NCBI GenBank assembly: GCA_947494145.1
Contig: CANLTZ010000021.1
Coordinates: 1 to 60,634, forward strand
Direction of reading: 5' to 3'
DNA length: 60,634 nt
Origin: an uncultured Jannaschia sp.
GTDB lineage: Bacteria > Pseudomonadota > Alphaproteobacteria > Rhodobacterales > Rhodobacteraceae
Each line of letters opens with the position of its first letter. Position 1 is the first letter of the stretch. Position numbers and translations under genes: made by a program. Positions 16,126 through 24,852 of this stretch are shown one piece after another. The notes under the pieces are model-generated. The model worked only from the letters and a program-made list of their open reading frames with translations, was not told the DNA's origin and did not search any database.

Positions 16126-17238
16126 GTGCGCGTGTCCGAGATCCAACCCTTCCGTCATCGGGGCCACCCCCCTGCACAAACCCACCTGCCCGTACTGGAC
16201 GGGCTGAGGGGCGTGGCCGTGCTGGTCGTCGTCATTTCCCATTGCGCCAATGCGGGCCTGCTGCCCGGCATTCTGGGCAACGGGTTCGGGCAGATGGGCG
16301 TGGGCCTCTTCTATGCGCTCAGTGGCGCGTTGATGGGGCGGCTTTACCTGCACCGCCCGCTCGATCGCGGCAGCTTGCACGAATACGGGCTGCGGCGGGC
16401 CACGCGGGTTCTGCCGCTCTACTTCCTGATGCTGGCGGTCGGGGTCGCGCTGACGGCGCTGAACCTGTCGCCCTACCGGCTGGAGGGGCCGGGCGATGTG
16501 CTGCGCGCCGCCGCCCTGATCCATGGGACGGGCGTGCTGTGGTCCATCCCCGTGGAAATCCAGTTCTATGTGGTCTTCGTCGCCATCTGGGCCATGGCCC
16601 GGCGGGGGCGCTTGATCCAGGCGCTTCTGGGGCTGGCGGTGCTGCAAGTTGCCATCGTGGCGACGATCGTCGCGGGGCCTTGGGCGCACAACACCTATAC
16701 GCTGCCCTTCTGGCTGCATTTCTTCCTGATCGGCACCTTCCTGGGCCATCTGTCCACCCGGATACATGTGGTGCCGCAAAACCCGCGGATCGGATGGGCC
16801 CTGCGCGCCCTGGTCTGGGGCATTCTGGCGGTGGGCGTGCTGGCCCCGCCGGGCATTCGCCAAGCCCTGGGCATACCCACCACCCATGCCTTTCTGGACC
16901 CGTTCAGCGTCGGCTATCCGGTCTTGCTGCTGGTCCTGGCCCTGGCCTTGCCGGGGGCCTTGCAGGGTCTGGCCCGTCCGGCCCTGCGCTGGCTGGGGAA
17001 GGTGTCGTTCAGCGTCTATCTCATCCACATGCCCGTTCTGGTCATCGTCCAGGCCGGGGCCCCGGGCTGGCTGGCGCCGGCGGGGTTGGCCATCGTGGTG
17101 GTGGGCCTCAGCCTGGCGATTTCAGCCCTGACGGAAAGCCTGGTGGAAACCGGGGCGCGCCGCGCCATCCTGGGCCGCGGCCCCATCCGCCCCCAAAGGG
17201 ACGTGACGCGGCCGCCACGGCGCCTGCGAGATGCGTGA
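16126..17238 (+). CDS. Acyltransferase family 3 (OafA/ExoZ-like) membrane protein
   Basis: A 370-aa integral membrane protein from a GTG (16126 or 16132); no in-frame ATG lies upstream. HLPVLDGLRGVAVLVVVISH near residue 20 is the acyltransferase-3 signature, with the catalytic-type histidine at the end of the first helix. About ten hydrophobic helices follow, and PVEIQFYVVF near residue 140 is another family hallmark. Such enzymes transfer acetyl or related acyl groups to sugars at the inner membrane, so it would decorate the EPS repeat unit. It opens the plus-strand EPS run. The Arg/Pro-rich tail is cytoplasmic by the positive-inside rule. Confidence 0.88.
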   Translation: MRVSEIQPFRHRGHPPAQTHLPVLDGLRGVAVLVVVISHCANAGLLPGILGNGFGQMGVGLFYALSGALMGRLYLHRPLDRGSLHEYGLRRATRVLPLYFLMLAVGVALTALNLSPYRLEGPGDVLRAAALIHGTGVLWSIPVEIQFYVVFVAIWAMARRGRLIQALLGLAVLQVAIVATIVAGPWAHNTYTLPFWLHFFLIGTFLGHLSTRIHVVPQNPRIGWALRALVWGILAVGVLAPPGIRQALGIPTTHAFLDPFSVGYPVLLLVLALALPGALQGLARPALRWLGKVSFSVYLIHMPVLVIVQAGAPGWLAPAGLAIVVVGLSLAISALTESLVETGARRAILGRGPIRPQRDVTRPPRRLRDA

Positions 17239-17318
17239 TGTGTGATGTGTGATCGGGCTGTTCGACGCCCCGTGATCTGATAAGTCCCCCGGGGATCCGC
17301 AGCACGGGACAGACGAAA

Positions 17319-18161
17319 ATGGCACGCAAGGCCCCCTTTCGAGAGCGCATGCAGCGGCGCGTGGCCATTGCCGGAGGCCGCGCCGCGCGCACCCGCCCTG
17401 GGGGCGGGCCGCGCCATCGCAGCGTCTTTCTGCACATGCCCAAATGCGGCGGCACCTCCCTGTCGGAGGCGATGTATGCCACCGTCCCGCTGCCCGAGCG
17501 CATCGGCGTCATCGACGCGGTGTCCACCCGGCGCGCCGCGGCCATGCTGCATTTCGGGGAAAACGATCTGTTCCGCTGTCACGAAGACCTGGAACACGGC
17601 CAGCTGACCTTCGATCTGCGCGAAGGCATGCTGTTGCAGCACATGGCCTGGGACACGATGCTGATCCATGGCCATGTCTTCTGGTCGGAGCGCGCCGAGC
17701 AGCATTTCGGCGAGACCTACAGATATGTCACCCTCCTGCGGGAGCCGGTGGCCCGGGCCGTGTCCAACTTCCGCATGACGCAGCGCGCGGGCGTGGTCAC
17801 CGACGATTTGGACACCTATCTGGACGGCCCCGTGGCGCGCCGCCATGCGCGCGTCTATCTGCGCTATCTGACCGGCAGAAACGACATCGCCGATGACGAC
17901 GTGCCCGCCGCGCTGGATCTGGCCCGGTCGCGGCTGGAAAAATTCGCCGTGGTGGGCTTTCTCGACGATATTGCGGGCTTCATGCAGGCCTATCGGGCGA
18001 TGTTCGGCGTGACGCTGCGCATGCCCCGGCTCAACGCGGCGCCCGATGCCAAACCCGCCTATACCGACGAGCAGATGGCGCGGATGCGCACGCTCTGCGC
18101 CCCCGATATCGCGCTTTACGACCATGCCCGGACCCTTTTCGCCAAGGGGGCGGCCGCGTGA
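17319..18161 (+). CDS. Sulfotransferase 1 (sulfotransferase family 2-like)
   Basis: A 280-aa protein. SVFLHMPKCGGTSL near residue 30 is the 5'-phosphosulfate-binding loop for PAPS, and YVTLLREPVARAVSNFRM near residue 135 matches the 3'-phosphate-binding loop with its R...S pair. The family moves sulfate from PAPS to a carbohydrate hydroxyl. The four-base overlap (GTGA) with the ExoQ-like polymerase gene shows co-translation with EPS assembly genes. It is cytoplasmic by sequence, so sulfation probably happens on the lipid-linked repeat unit or its precursor before export. Two further sulfotransferases lie at 20809 and 33283. Confidence 0.87.
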   Translation: MARKAPFRERMQRRVAIAGGRAARTRPGGGPRHRSVFLHMPKCGGTSLSEAMYATVPLPERIGVIDAVSTRRAAAMLHFGENDLFRCHEDLEHGQLTFDLREGMLLQHMAWDTMLIHGHVFWSERAEQHFGETYRYVTLLREPVARAVSNFRMTQRAGVVTDDLDTYLDGPVARRHARVYLRYLTGRNDIADDDVPAALDLARSRLEKFAVVGFLDDIAGFMQAYRAMFGVTLRMPRLNAAPDAKPAYTDEQMARMRTLCAPDIALYDHARTLFAKGAAA

Positions 18162-19459
18162 CATCCGTCGACTATCCGGCCCTGGCCCCGAATCCGGGGC
18201 GCACGCCCCTGGACCGGCAGGGCGGGCAGGATGCCTTCTGGGCCTTCGTCGATGTGATGCTGCTGTTTCTGACCGTGGCGGCGGCCTCGGACATGCTCAT
18301 CAAGTTGGGTCCGATGCAGGCCATCACCTGGCTGACCTGCTATCTGGTCACGCTGCTGCGGATCGGGCTGACGCTGCCGCATTTCCTGGCCATGCTGTCG
18401 CGCAACAAGGTGGTGCTGGCCTATCCGCTGATCTGCCTGGCCTCGGTGGTGTGGTCCTATGCGCGGGGCGAGACACTGGTCTCGGCCATCCAGCTCAACA
18501 TGACGATGCTGATCGCGGCCTATCTGGGCTGGCGCTATTCGCTGGTGACGCTGACGCGCTGCCTGGTCATCGTGCTGACGGTGGGGTCGGTTCTGTCGCT
18601 GCTGCATTGGGCCACGGGCATCTTCCCCTGGCGCGTCTATACCGAAGCGGGGGGCCTGGCGGGATTCTTCCAGCATAAGAACATGCTGGGGCAGCGGGCG
18701 CTCTTTTGCATCACGGCCATCGTTGCGGTGCTGTTGATGCAGCGCCGCGAGATCGGGCCGCTCTTTCGGTTTTTGTCGGCGGGCGCGCTGCTGGCGAACC
18801 TGCTGGCGCTGGTCTTGTCGCAATCCATGACATCGGTCCTGCTGTTGCCGGTCATGGCGGGTCTGGTGCTGCTGTTGTGCTTCAACCGCATCCCGGGGGC
18901 CGTGGCGATTTCGGGCCTGATCCTGCTGATCCTGGGGGTGTCGTTGGGGCCCATCTTGCTGTCGCTGGCGGGCATCGACCCGGTGGGCACCGTGCTGGGT
19001 GCGGTGGGCAAGGATGCGACCCTGACCGGCCGCACCGTGTTGTGGGATATCGGCGTGGATGTCTGGCGCGAAAACCCCGTCCTGGGGACGGGGTTTCGGG
19101 CCTTCTGGCACGCCCCCGAATTCGCCAATGGCCGGGTGCTGACCTACAATGCGGGCGCGCGGGATGCGCCGTCCTTCCACAATTTCGTGCTGGAGGTCCT
19201 GATCGCCGTGGGCTGGCCGGGCCTGATCGCCATGGTATCGACCATCGCGGTCTGCGCCTGGCGCCTTATCCGGGTTTTCGCGCTGAGCGGGTCGCCCGCG
19301 GCGGCGGCGGGGTTGTCGCTGCTGGTGGGGATCGTCATCACCTCGCTGGTGGGGGCATCGCTGTTTCGCGCCCATGAGATCATGATCGTTCTGCTGATCG
19401 CCTATACCGTCAGCGCGCGCGAAGATCTCGACCGCCTGCGCGCGGATGCGCGGCACTGA
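18158..19459 (+). CDS. O-antigen ligase/Wzy-type polymerase (ExoQ-like)
   Basis: A 433-aa polytopic membrane protein starting at a GTG that overlaps the upstream stop. About ten to twelve hydrophobic helices surround a larger loop with TGRTVLWDIGVDVWRENPVLG, a segment typical of the Wzy_C/O-antigen ligase family, and HNFVLEVL, which holds the conserved histidine. ExoQ of Sinorhizobium is the polymerase that joins succinoglycan repeat units in the periplasm; with the flippase and Wzz-like genes nearby, polymerisation is the best assignment. It is followed directly by the flippase gene. Confidence 0.85.
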   Translation: MTSVDYPALAPNPGRTPLDRQGGQDAFWAFVDVMLLFLTVAAASDMLIKLGPMQAITWLTCYLVTLLRIGLTLPHFLAMLSRNKVVLAYPLICLASVVWSYARGETLVSAIQLNMTMLIAAYLGWRYSLVTLTRCLVIVLTVGSVLSLLHWATGIFPWRVYTEAGGLAGFFQHKNMLGQRALFCITAIVAVLLMQRREIGPLFRFLSAGALLANLLALVLSQSMTSVLLLPVMAGLVLLLCFNRIPGAVAISGLILLILGVSLGPILLSLAGIDPVGTVLGAVGKDATLTGRTVLWDIGVDVWRENPVLGTGFRAFWHAPEFANGRVLTYNAGARDAPSFHNFVLEVLIAVGWPGLIAMVSTIAVCAWRLIRVFALSGSPAAAAGLSLLVGIVITSLVGASLFRAHEIMIVLLIAYTVSAREDLDRLRADARH

Positions 19460-19475
19460 AGGGATACGCACTGGC

Positions 19476-20777
19476 ATGTTGAAGTCGAAGGGGGCCCGGT
19501 TGTTCGGCAGCGCGGGTCTGATCGTGGGCGCCCGCGTGACCCGGTCGCTGCTGACGCTGTTCTATATCTCGCTGCTGGCGGGGGTGGCCCCGGCCGAGGA
19601 GGTGGGCCGCGTCTTCGCCGCGCTGTCGGCGGGGTTCTTGCTGTCGGTGGTGGCCTCGCTGAATACGGAGGCCGGGTCGATCCGCTTCCTGCCGCTCTAC
19701 TTCGAAAAGGACCGCCGCGAAGACGCGGCGGGCTTCATCCTGTACTGCCGCTATGTGGTGCTGGCGGTCTGCGCGCTGTTTCTGACGGCGGCGGGCCTGG
19801 CCTTCTTGGCGGGCTACCGGCCCGAGGGCCTGGGCCCTTACTTCTTCAGCCTGGCCGCCGCCCCCGTCATCGCCAATGAGCGGATCAACAGCCGCCACGC
19901 CACCGCCCTGGGGCGGGTGCTGCAAGGCGCGCTGCCGCGCATTCTGGTGCGCCCCATCTTGATGAGCGTGACGCTGTCGATCTGCCTGGCCTATGACATG
20001 ACGCTGGATGCCACGACCATCATGGGCATCTTCTTCGCCGCGTCCTGCATCGGGGCCACCATCCAGTGGCTGGTCATCCGCCACGCCATGGCCTTCCGCA
20101 AAGAGGTGACGCCAACATTCGGCGAGGCGCGGGGCTGGTCGACCCTGGGCGTGATGCTCAGCCCCATGCTGGTGATGAACGAATATATGCGCGACGTGAT
20201 CATCATGGCGTCGAGCCTGGTGCTGGCGCAATCCGACCTGGCGCGGCTGGGCATTTCGCTGTCGCTGGTGGGGGTGCTGAATTTCGGGGTCACCGCCTTC
20301 GACATGATCTTCAGCCCCCGCATCTCGAAGGCCATCGCCCAGGACAAGCCGCGCCAGGCCGCGCGCCTGCTGACATTCTGCGGGGCCGCCAAGATCGCGG
20401 CTTTGTCCATCGGGGTGCCGCTGGCCTATGTTCTGCTGCCCTACGTGCTGGACCTGATGGGCAGCGAATATCAGGGGATCGAATTTCTGTTCCTGATCCT
20501 GGTCTTCATTCCGCTGTCGAACGCGCTGTTTGGTCCGGCCAATGTGGTGCTCAACATCACCGGCCACCGGTGGGAGCTGTTGCTGGGCGCCATGATCGGG
20601 CTGGGGCTGTTGGTGGTGCTGGCCACGTTGGGCGGGGTGCAGGCCGGTCTGACGGGCGTGGCCGTCGGGGCGGCGGCGGGCATGACGGGCTATCAGATCG
20701 TGCTTTACGTGCTGTGCCGGATGCGCGCTGGCATCGACACGACGGTTTTATCAATGCGCGTGGCGCGGGCGGGCTGA
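19476..20777 (+). CDS. Polysaccharide flippase (Wzx, MOP superfamily)
   Basis: A 433-aa membrane protein from the ATG at 19476. Another in-frame ATG at 19446 would overlap the polymerase gene and places a charged stretch before the first helix, so the downstream start is preferred. It has about 12-14 hydrophobic helices, and the GSAGLIVGARVTRSLLTLFY opening resembles the first helix of Wzx/RfbX proteins. It would flip undecaprenyl-diphosphate-linked repeat units to the periplasm, where the ExoQ-like protein polymerises them. The gene order acyltransferase, sulfotransferase, polymerase, flippase on one strand suggests an operon. Confidence 0.87.
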   Translation: MLKSKGARLFGSAGLIVGARVTRSLLTLFYISLLAGVAPAEEVGRVFAALSAGFLLSVVASLNTEAGSIRFLPLYFEKDRREDAAGFILYCRYVVLAVCALFLTAAGLAFLAGYRPEGLGPYFFSLAAAPVIANERINSRHATALGRVLQGALPRILVRPILMSVTLSICLAYDMTLDATTIMGIFFAASCIGATIQWLVIRHAMAFRKEVTPTFGEARGWSTLGVMLSPMLVMNEYMRDVIIMASSLVLAQSDLARLGISLSLVGVLNFGVTAFDMIFSPRISKAIAQDKPRQAARLLTFCGAAKIAALSIGVPLAYVLLPYVLDLMGSEYQGIEFLFLILVFIPLSNALFGPANVVLNITGHRWELLLGAMIGLGLLVVLATLGGVQAGLTGVAVGAAAGMTGYQIVLYVLCRMRAGIDTTVLSMRVARAG

Positions 20778-20808
20778 TGCCCGTTGATCCCGGGCCCGGG
20801 CCGAGGCG

Positions 20809-21666
20809 TCAGGGCGCCGCGTTGAACCGCGACCAGGGGGTCTTGCGCCCGATCAGCGCCTCAAGCCGTTCGACTTCGGGGGCGAAAGTCTCGGCCAGGC
20901 GGGCCTCGGTCTCGGGCGCCATGGGCGGGACGACATCGCGCATGCCTTCGCGATTGGCCGCGCGCATCTGGCGGATGCCGGGCAGGGCCTTGGCCGTCTC
21001 GACTGCCCGGCCCAGGCCTGCGCGCCGCGCCGCATGGCCCATCTTCCACAAGCCTTCCCCAAGGGCGGCATTGCGGTAGCGCACGCTTTCATTGGCCTGC
21101 AAATCCAGGAAATCCGCCAGGGGCGGCAAGCCCAAAGCGTCGGTCACGCGGGCGGCGGCGGCTTCGCGGTCCTGGTGGATTTCCTCCTGAAAGAAGAGAT
21201 GGACCTGCGCGGCCGGAAACGTATCGAGCCAGCGCGCCAGATGGGTCGCGTAGCGGCTTTGATCGACGTAAAGCGGGTTGTTGTCGAGCGCGGTCTCGAA
21301 AGTCAGGTTCGCGCCGGTGATGTGACCCTTGCGCGCTTCGTGCAGGTGGTTGGAATAGGCGCGCGAGACCGGGTCGCGCAGGCTGACGAAGACATGCAAA
21401 TCGGGATTGTAATCGGCAGCACGGGCGGGCGCGTCGGCATGGATGAAATAGGAGGGCGAGATTTCTCCGCGGTGACGGCGGGGGGTGTCGGAAGCAAAGT
21501 TCCGCTCATACCACTCAAACCCGCGATCGAAGTAATAGCTGAAGAAATCCACTTCCTTGTCGTCGCTGACCACCACGTCGGGACATTGCCGCAAGACCCC
21601 GTAAAGCCATGTGGAGGCACATTTTTGCGCACCGATCCCGATAAAGGTCGCCTGATTTTGTCGCAT
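20809..21666 (-). CDS. Sulfotransferase 2
   Basis: A 285-aa protein from the ATG at 21666. An ATG at 21720 would add 18 residues and overlap the divergent frame. ATFIGIGAQKCASTWLYGVL near the start is the PAPS 5'-phosphosulfate loop (K-x-ASTW type), and HVFVSLRDPVSRAYSNHLHE supplies the 3'-phosphate loop. YFIHADAP and DNNPLYVDQSRYATHL are typical of the heparan-sulfate-type sulfotransferase fold. It is convergent with the flippase gene (31-bp gap) and divergent from the phosphatase at 21798. It differs clearly from sulfotransferase 1, so it should sulfate a different position or sugar (inference). Confidence 0.85.
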   Translation of the reverse strand: MRQNQATFIGIGAQKCASTWLYGVLRQCPDVVVSDDKEVDFFSYYFDRGFEWYERNFASDTPRRHRGEISPSYFIHADAPARAADYNPDLHVFVSLRDPVSRAYSNHLHEARKGHITGANLTFETALDNNPLYVDQSRYATHLARWLDTFPAAQVHLFFQEEIHQDREAAAARVTDALGLPPLADFLDLQANESVRYRNAALGEGLWKMGHAARRAGLGRAVETAKALPGIRQMRAANREGMRDVVPPMAPETEARLAETFAPEVERLEALIGRKTPWSRFNAAP

Positions 21667-21797
21667 GGGAATACCCGTGATCTGACCGCCCCGATGGCCC
21701 GCGAGTGATGCCGCCTGCATCGCCGGAAGAAAAGCGTATTCGGCGCTTAAGCTTACCTCGCTTCCTTTCGCCCCGGGGCCGTGGTGAAGTTCGCGCC

Positions 21798-22586
21798 ATG
21801 AATCTCTTCGCCCCTTTGCGGCGATCCGCCGCCCCCCGGGACGCGGGCCGCGCCGCGCTGACCCCGCGGCCTGAGCGGTCGCTTTACGTCATTGGCGATG
21901 TCCATGGCTGCCACGACGCGCTGAGCGCGCTCCTGACCAAGATCGATGCCGATATCGAGCGGCGCAGCGTCACCGACCCGCAGGTGGTGATGCTGGGCGA
22001 CATGGTGGATTACGGCCCCGACAGCGCCGGTGTGCTGGCACTGGTGCAGAATCTGGCCCGGGATCTGCCGGGCCATGTGGTCTGCCTGAAGGGGCAGCAC
22101 GAAAGCCAGATGCTGGATTTCCTGGACGACCCGACCGGCGCGGGCCGCGACTGGATCGGGGAAGGCGGGCTGATGACGCTCAGAAGTTTTGGCATCGGGG
22201 GCGGTTTTGCCAATCACACGCCCGATGCGCTGGCCGCGCGGGCCCGCGATCTGCGCGCCGCCCTGCCCGATGGGTTGGAAACCTGGCTGCGCGGCCTGCC
22301 CCATTGGTGGGAAAGCGGCAACGTGCTGTGCATCCATGCCGCCGCCGACCGTGACCGCGCGCCCTGGGAACAGCCTGCCCATACCGTGCTGCAAGGCAGC
22401 CCCGGCGTCGGCGGCCCGCCCCCCCTGGACGGGCGCTTCGTGGTCCATGGCCATATCACCGTGGACCGGCCCGAACGGCAGCCCGGGCGCGTCGCGGTGG
22501 ATACGGGCTGCTACTGGACGGGGCGGCTGACGGCGGCGGCATTGTCACCCACAGGTGAGGTGCGCTTCCTGCAAGCGGATAGTTAA
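21798..22586 (+). CDS. PPP-type metallophosphatase 1 (Ser/Thr phosphatase-like)
   Basis: A 262-aa protein from the ATG at 21798; the frame extends upstream to 21705 but overlaps the divergent gene. The calcineurin-like signature is complete: YVIGDVHGC (GDxHG), VMLGDMVDYGPDS (GDxVDxG), LKGQHE in place of GNHE, and a late HGH (VVHGHITVD). These ligate a two-metal centre. The Q for N change in GNHE is unusual, since the Asn is normally a metal ligand. It resembles bacterial PrpA-like phosphatases. Its place in the EPS locus suggests it acts on a phosphoprotein such as the BY-kinase, or on a phosphorylated sugar; neither can be shown from sequence. Confidence 0.8.
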   Translation: MNLFAPLRRSAAPRDAGRAALTPRPERSLYVIGDVHGCHDALSALLTKIDADIERRSVTDPQVVMLGDMVDYGPDSAGVLALVQNLARDLPGHVVCLKGQHESQMLDFLDDPTGAGRDWIGEGGLMTLRSFGIGGGFANHTPDALAARARDLRAALPDGLETWLRGLPHWWESGNVLCIHAAADRDRAPWEQPAHTVLQGSPGVGGPPPLDGRFVVHGHITVDRPERQPGRVAVDTGCYWTGRLTAAALSPTGEVRFLQADS

Positions 22587-23018
22587 GGGCAAGAAGGCTC
22601 ACGATTCGTTTCGAAAAGCCATGTTTCTGTCATGATCCGGGATAACCGGACACAGGTTGTAAACCAAGTTTCCCAAGACAGAGATATTCGCCTTTAGAAA
22701 CAATGCCTCCGTGATTCTGCGTCGCAGCAGATTGAGGATTTTACGTCATAATATCAAATCTTTAAAACATTCTGCGCGCGCGAAAAAAGGGGCTTACGCG
22801 CCACCCTGAGACGTTCTGAAAGCGCGTATCCGCTAGGCATCGGCGGAAATACCCGTGAGATTAAGCATCAAATCGCGCCTTTCTCCCATGGGAACGCCAC
22901 GTTGCCTCCCTTTTTCTTTACGGTCCGTGACCCGGATGGTAGTGAGCGGATGCGGTGCGGGGCCTGGGCGTGCCGAACAAAATTTGAGCGATTGATTATT
23001 CTTTGGGAGATTATTTCC
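22587..23018. promoter_or_regulatory. AT-rich upstream region of the exoY-like gene
   Basis: A 432-bp gene-free stretch. Bases 22600-22790 are strikingly AT-rich for this replicon (for example CATAATATCAAATCTTTAAA), which suggests a regulated promoter or a silencer-binding region. GGGAGA lies eight bases before the ATG at 23019. No specific operator is recognised. Confidence 0.4.
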
Positions 23019-23687
23019 ATGAGACATTACGAGTCCGCCACTCGATGTGACGCGACGCCCGTAAAACCGGCCAGCGACAAGGCCGGGACCACGATCAAGA
23101 CCATCTTCGATTTCACGCTCGCACTGCTGCTGCTGCCCATCCTGCTGCCGATCATTGCCGTGCTCTATGTCCTGACCCGTCTGGACGGGGGCCCCGGCTT
23201 CTATGGTCATGAGCGGATCTGCAAGGATGAGGGCCGGTTCCGCTGCTGGAAGATCCGCACCATGGTGCCGAACTCGGCCGAGGTGCTCAAGCGTCACCTG
23301 GCCGAAAACCCGGACGCCGCCGCAGAATGGGCGCGCGACTTCAAACTGACCAATGACCCGCGCGTCACCCGTCTGGGCGATTTCCTGCGCCGCACCTCTC
23401 TCGATGAGTTGCCGCAGATCTGGAACGTGCTGCGCGGCGAGATGAGCTTTGTGGGCCCGCGCCCCGTCACCACCGATGAGCTGCCGAAATATCGCGGCTA
23501 TGAATGGTGCTACCTGTCGCTCAAGCCGGGTATCACCGGGCTCTGGCAGGTGTCGGGCCGCAATGACGTGGATTACGAGACGCGCGTGCGCATGGATGTG
23601 GCCTACCGGATGAACCGCAGCTTCACGGGCGATCTGATGATCATCCTGAAGACCGCAGGCGCCGTTCTGGGCCGCACCGGGCGCTGA
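23019..23687 (+). CDS. Undecaprenyl-phosphate sugar phosphotransferase (ExoY/WcaJ C-terminal type)
   Basis: A 222-aa enzyme with a good ribosome site. One N-terminal membrane segment (FTLALLLLPILLPIIAVLYV, residues about 31-52) precedes the bacterial sugar transferase domain: RCWKIRTM, LRRTSLDELPQIWNVL, GEMSFVGPRP and KPGITGLWQVSGR. The DEL and PRP motifs are the catalytic hallmarks. It transfers a hexose-1-phosphate from UDP-sugar to undecaprenyl phosphate, starting each repeat unit. The length matches ExoY, which lacks the extra N-terminal helices of WbaP/WcaJ. It stands alone between an AT-rich leader and a terminator, so priming may be controlled separately from the rest of the EPS genes. 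Confidence 0.93.
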   Translation: MRHYESATRCDATPVKPASDKAGTTIKTIFDFTLALLLLPILLPIIAVLYVLTRLDGGPGFYGHERICKDEGRFRCWKIRTMVPNSAEVLKRHLAENPDAAAEWARDFKLTNDPRVTRLGDFLRRTSLDELPQIWNVLRGEMSFVGPRPVTTDELPKYRGYEWCYLSLKPGITGLWQVSGRNDVDYETRVRMDVAYRMNRSFTGDLMIILKTAGAVLGRTGR

Positions 23688-23772
23688 GGCGGGTTTTCTC
23701 GGGCGACGTCAGTCACGGGTTTTCCCGAGCCCCGCCCTAGGCCTCACACAGCCGCAAACCCCAAAGAATAAG

Positions 23773-23801
23773 GGCCCGCATCACCGGATGCGGGCCTTTT
23801 T
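23773..23801 (+). terminator. Rho-independent terminator after the exoY-like gene
   Basis: GGCCCGCAT (23773-23781) pairs perfectly with ATGCGGGCC (23788-23796) around CACCGG, followed by TTTTT. A second imperfect hairpin around GGCGGG...CCCCGCC sits immediately after the stop codon. Confidence 0.88.
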
Positions 23802-23905
23802 CGCGTCTGCTGCATCCCCGTCCGGGACAGAGATCACGCCAACTTCCCTTAAATTTGTTAAATCGCTTGATAGCGGACCGCGGCTTTTGCCCATATGTTA
23901 CTGGA

Positions 23906-24154
23906 ATGACGAGTATCATTCTTCACCAAGCCCCTGGCTCCAAAGGGCTTTTCAATCGCCGCCGTCGGCGCCGCAAAACCGCGCCCACACAGCGGGGCGG
24001 GCTTGGGATGGCTGCTGCGATCCTCGCAATGCCCCTGGCCCTGCTTGTGACGGTGATTCTCGGCTTCATGGGAATCGTGGCGCCGATCTGGTTGCTGCCG
24101 CTCTACGGGCTGCTCGGGGCGGCCCTGACGCTGATTTTCGCCGTCCTGGGCTGA
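23906..24154 (+). CDS. Possible small membrane protein
   Basis: An 82-aa frame from the ATG at 23906 (or 99 aa from 23855). A basic N-terminal stretch with five consecutive arginines (FNRRRRRRKTAP) is followed by two hydrophobic helices (residues about 35-55 and 60-80). Basic-then-hydrophobic order fits a small inner membrane protein by the positive-inside rule. It is unlike a random shadow frame because no longer gene covers it, but no family is recognised and the ribosome site is weak. Confidence 0.45.
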   Translation: MTSIILHQAPGSKGLFNRRRRRRKTAPTQRGGLGMAAAILAMPLALLVTVILGFMGIVAPIWLLPLYGLLGAALTLIFAVLG

Positions 24155-24852
24155 CCGCCCCCCGCCACCGACGAACAAAACGCTTGACGCCTGCATCCCA
24201 CGGGGATTCGCGGGCTCGACGTTATGCACCCGTGGCACATCCGTGACATAGGCCCGCCGGCCCGGCAATTTCGTCTATTATTTTAATAGAAATGGAAACA
24301 GTTGTCGCCGAAAGATAAAATCGTTATTCCCCCAGAAACGATTTGGTATTATTCCCCCATTTCATTCTTCACCCATTCTCTCCTTTTCTCGATTTGGGCC
24401 GTAATTGTCATTCTAATATCAATTACCCTATTCGCCCAATTGTAGTCGTCCTGTCGGCGAAAACCTGCCATTAAATATCCATGGTTAAGGCAAGACAAGA
24501 CTGTCGTTGCGTCATTTTATTCACCTTTGGTTAACCATTTTTCAATGACTTATGGCCAAGACGACTTTGACCTGAAGGGTTTGGCGAAAGATCGCTTGGG
24601 AGATCGTGTTCAATGGCAAGCCGCCACTGAAAGCACACGATTTTATCGTAATCCCTTCAATCAAGGTCCTGATTGAAACTAACAGACCGGGCTGGTCCAG
24701 CAATTAGCCCCAATAAGCCGTGATGCCGCCTCGATTGGGTTCGATCCAATCAGGCGAAAATCAAAGGACCGTTGAAAACGACCTCCGACCAACACTCACA
24801 CTGCCAATATTGGCCGTCACTCACGCGGCCAACTCAAGGAGAGACACCTGCC
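24155..24852. promoter_or_regulatory. Long AT-rich upstream region of the RTX protease
   Basis: About 700 bp without a supported gene. From about 24260 to 24700 the base composition is far more AT-rich than the replicon average, with runs such as TATTATTTTAATAG and CATTTTATTCACC. Such leaders are common before horizontally acquired or surface-protein genes. AAGGAG occurs about a dozen bases before the ATG at 24853. A long 5' leader, an sRNA or a silencer-binding region are all possible; none can be chosen by eye. Confidence 0.4.

Noticed and set aside
22833-23297. A 154-aa minus-strand frame overlapping the exoY-like start
   Set aside because: It overlaps a well-supported gene, has no ribosome site and reads as random composition.
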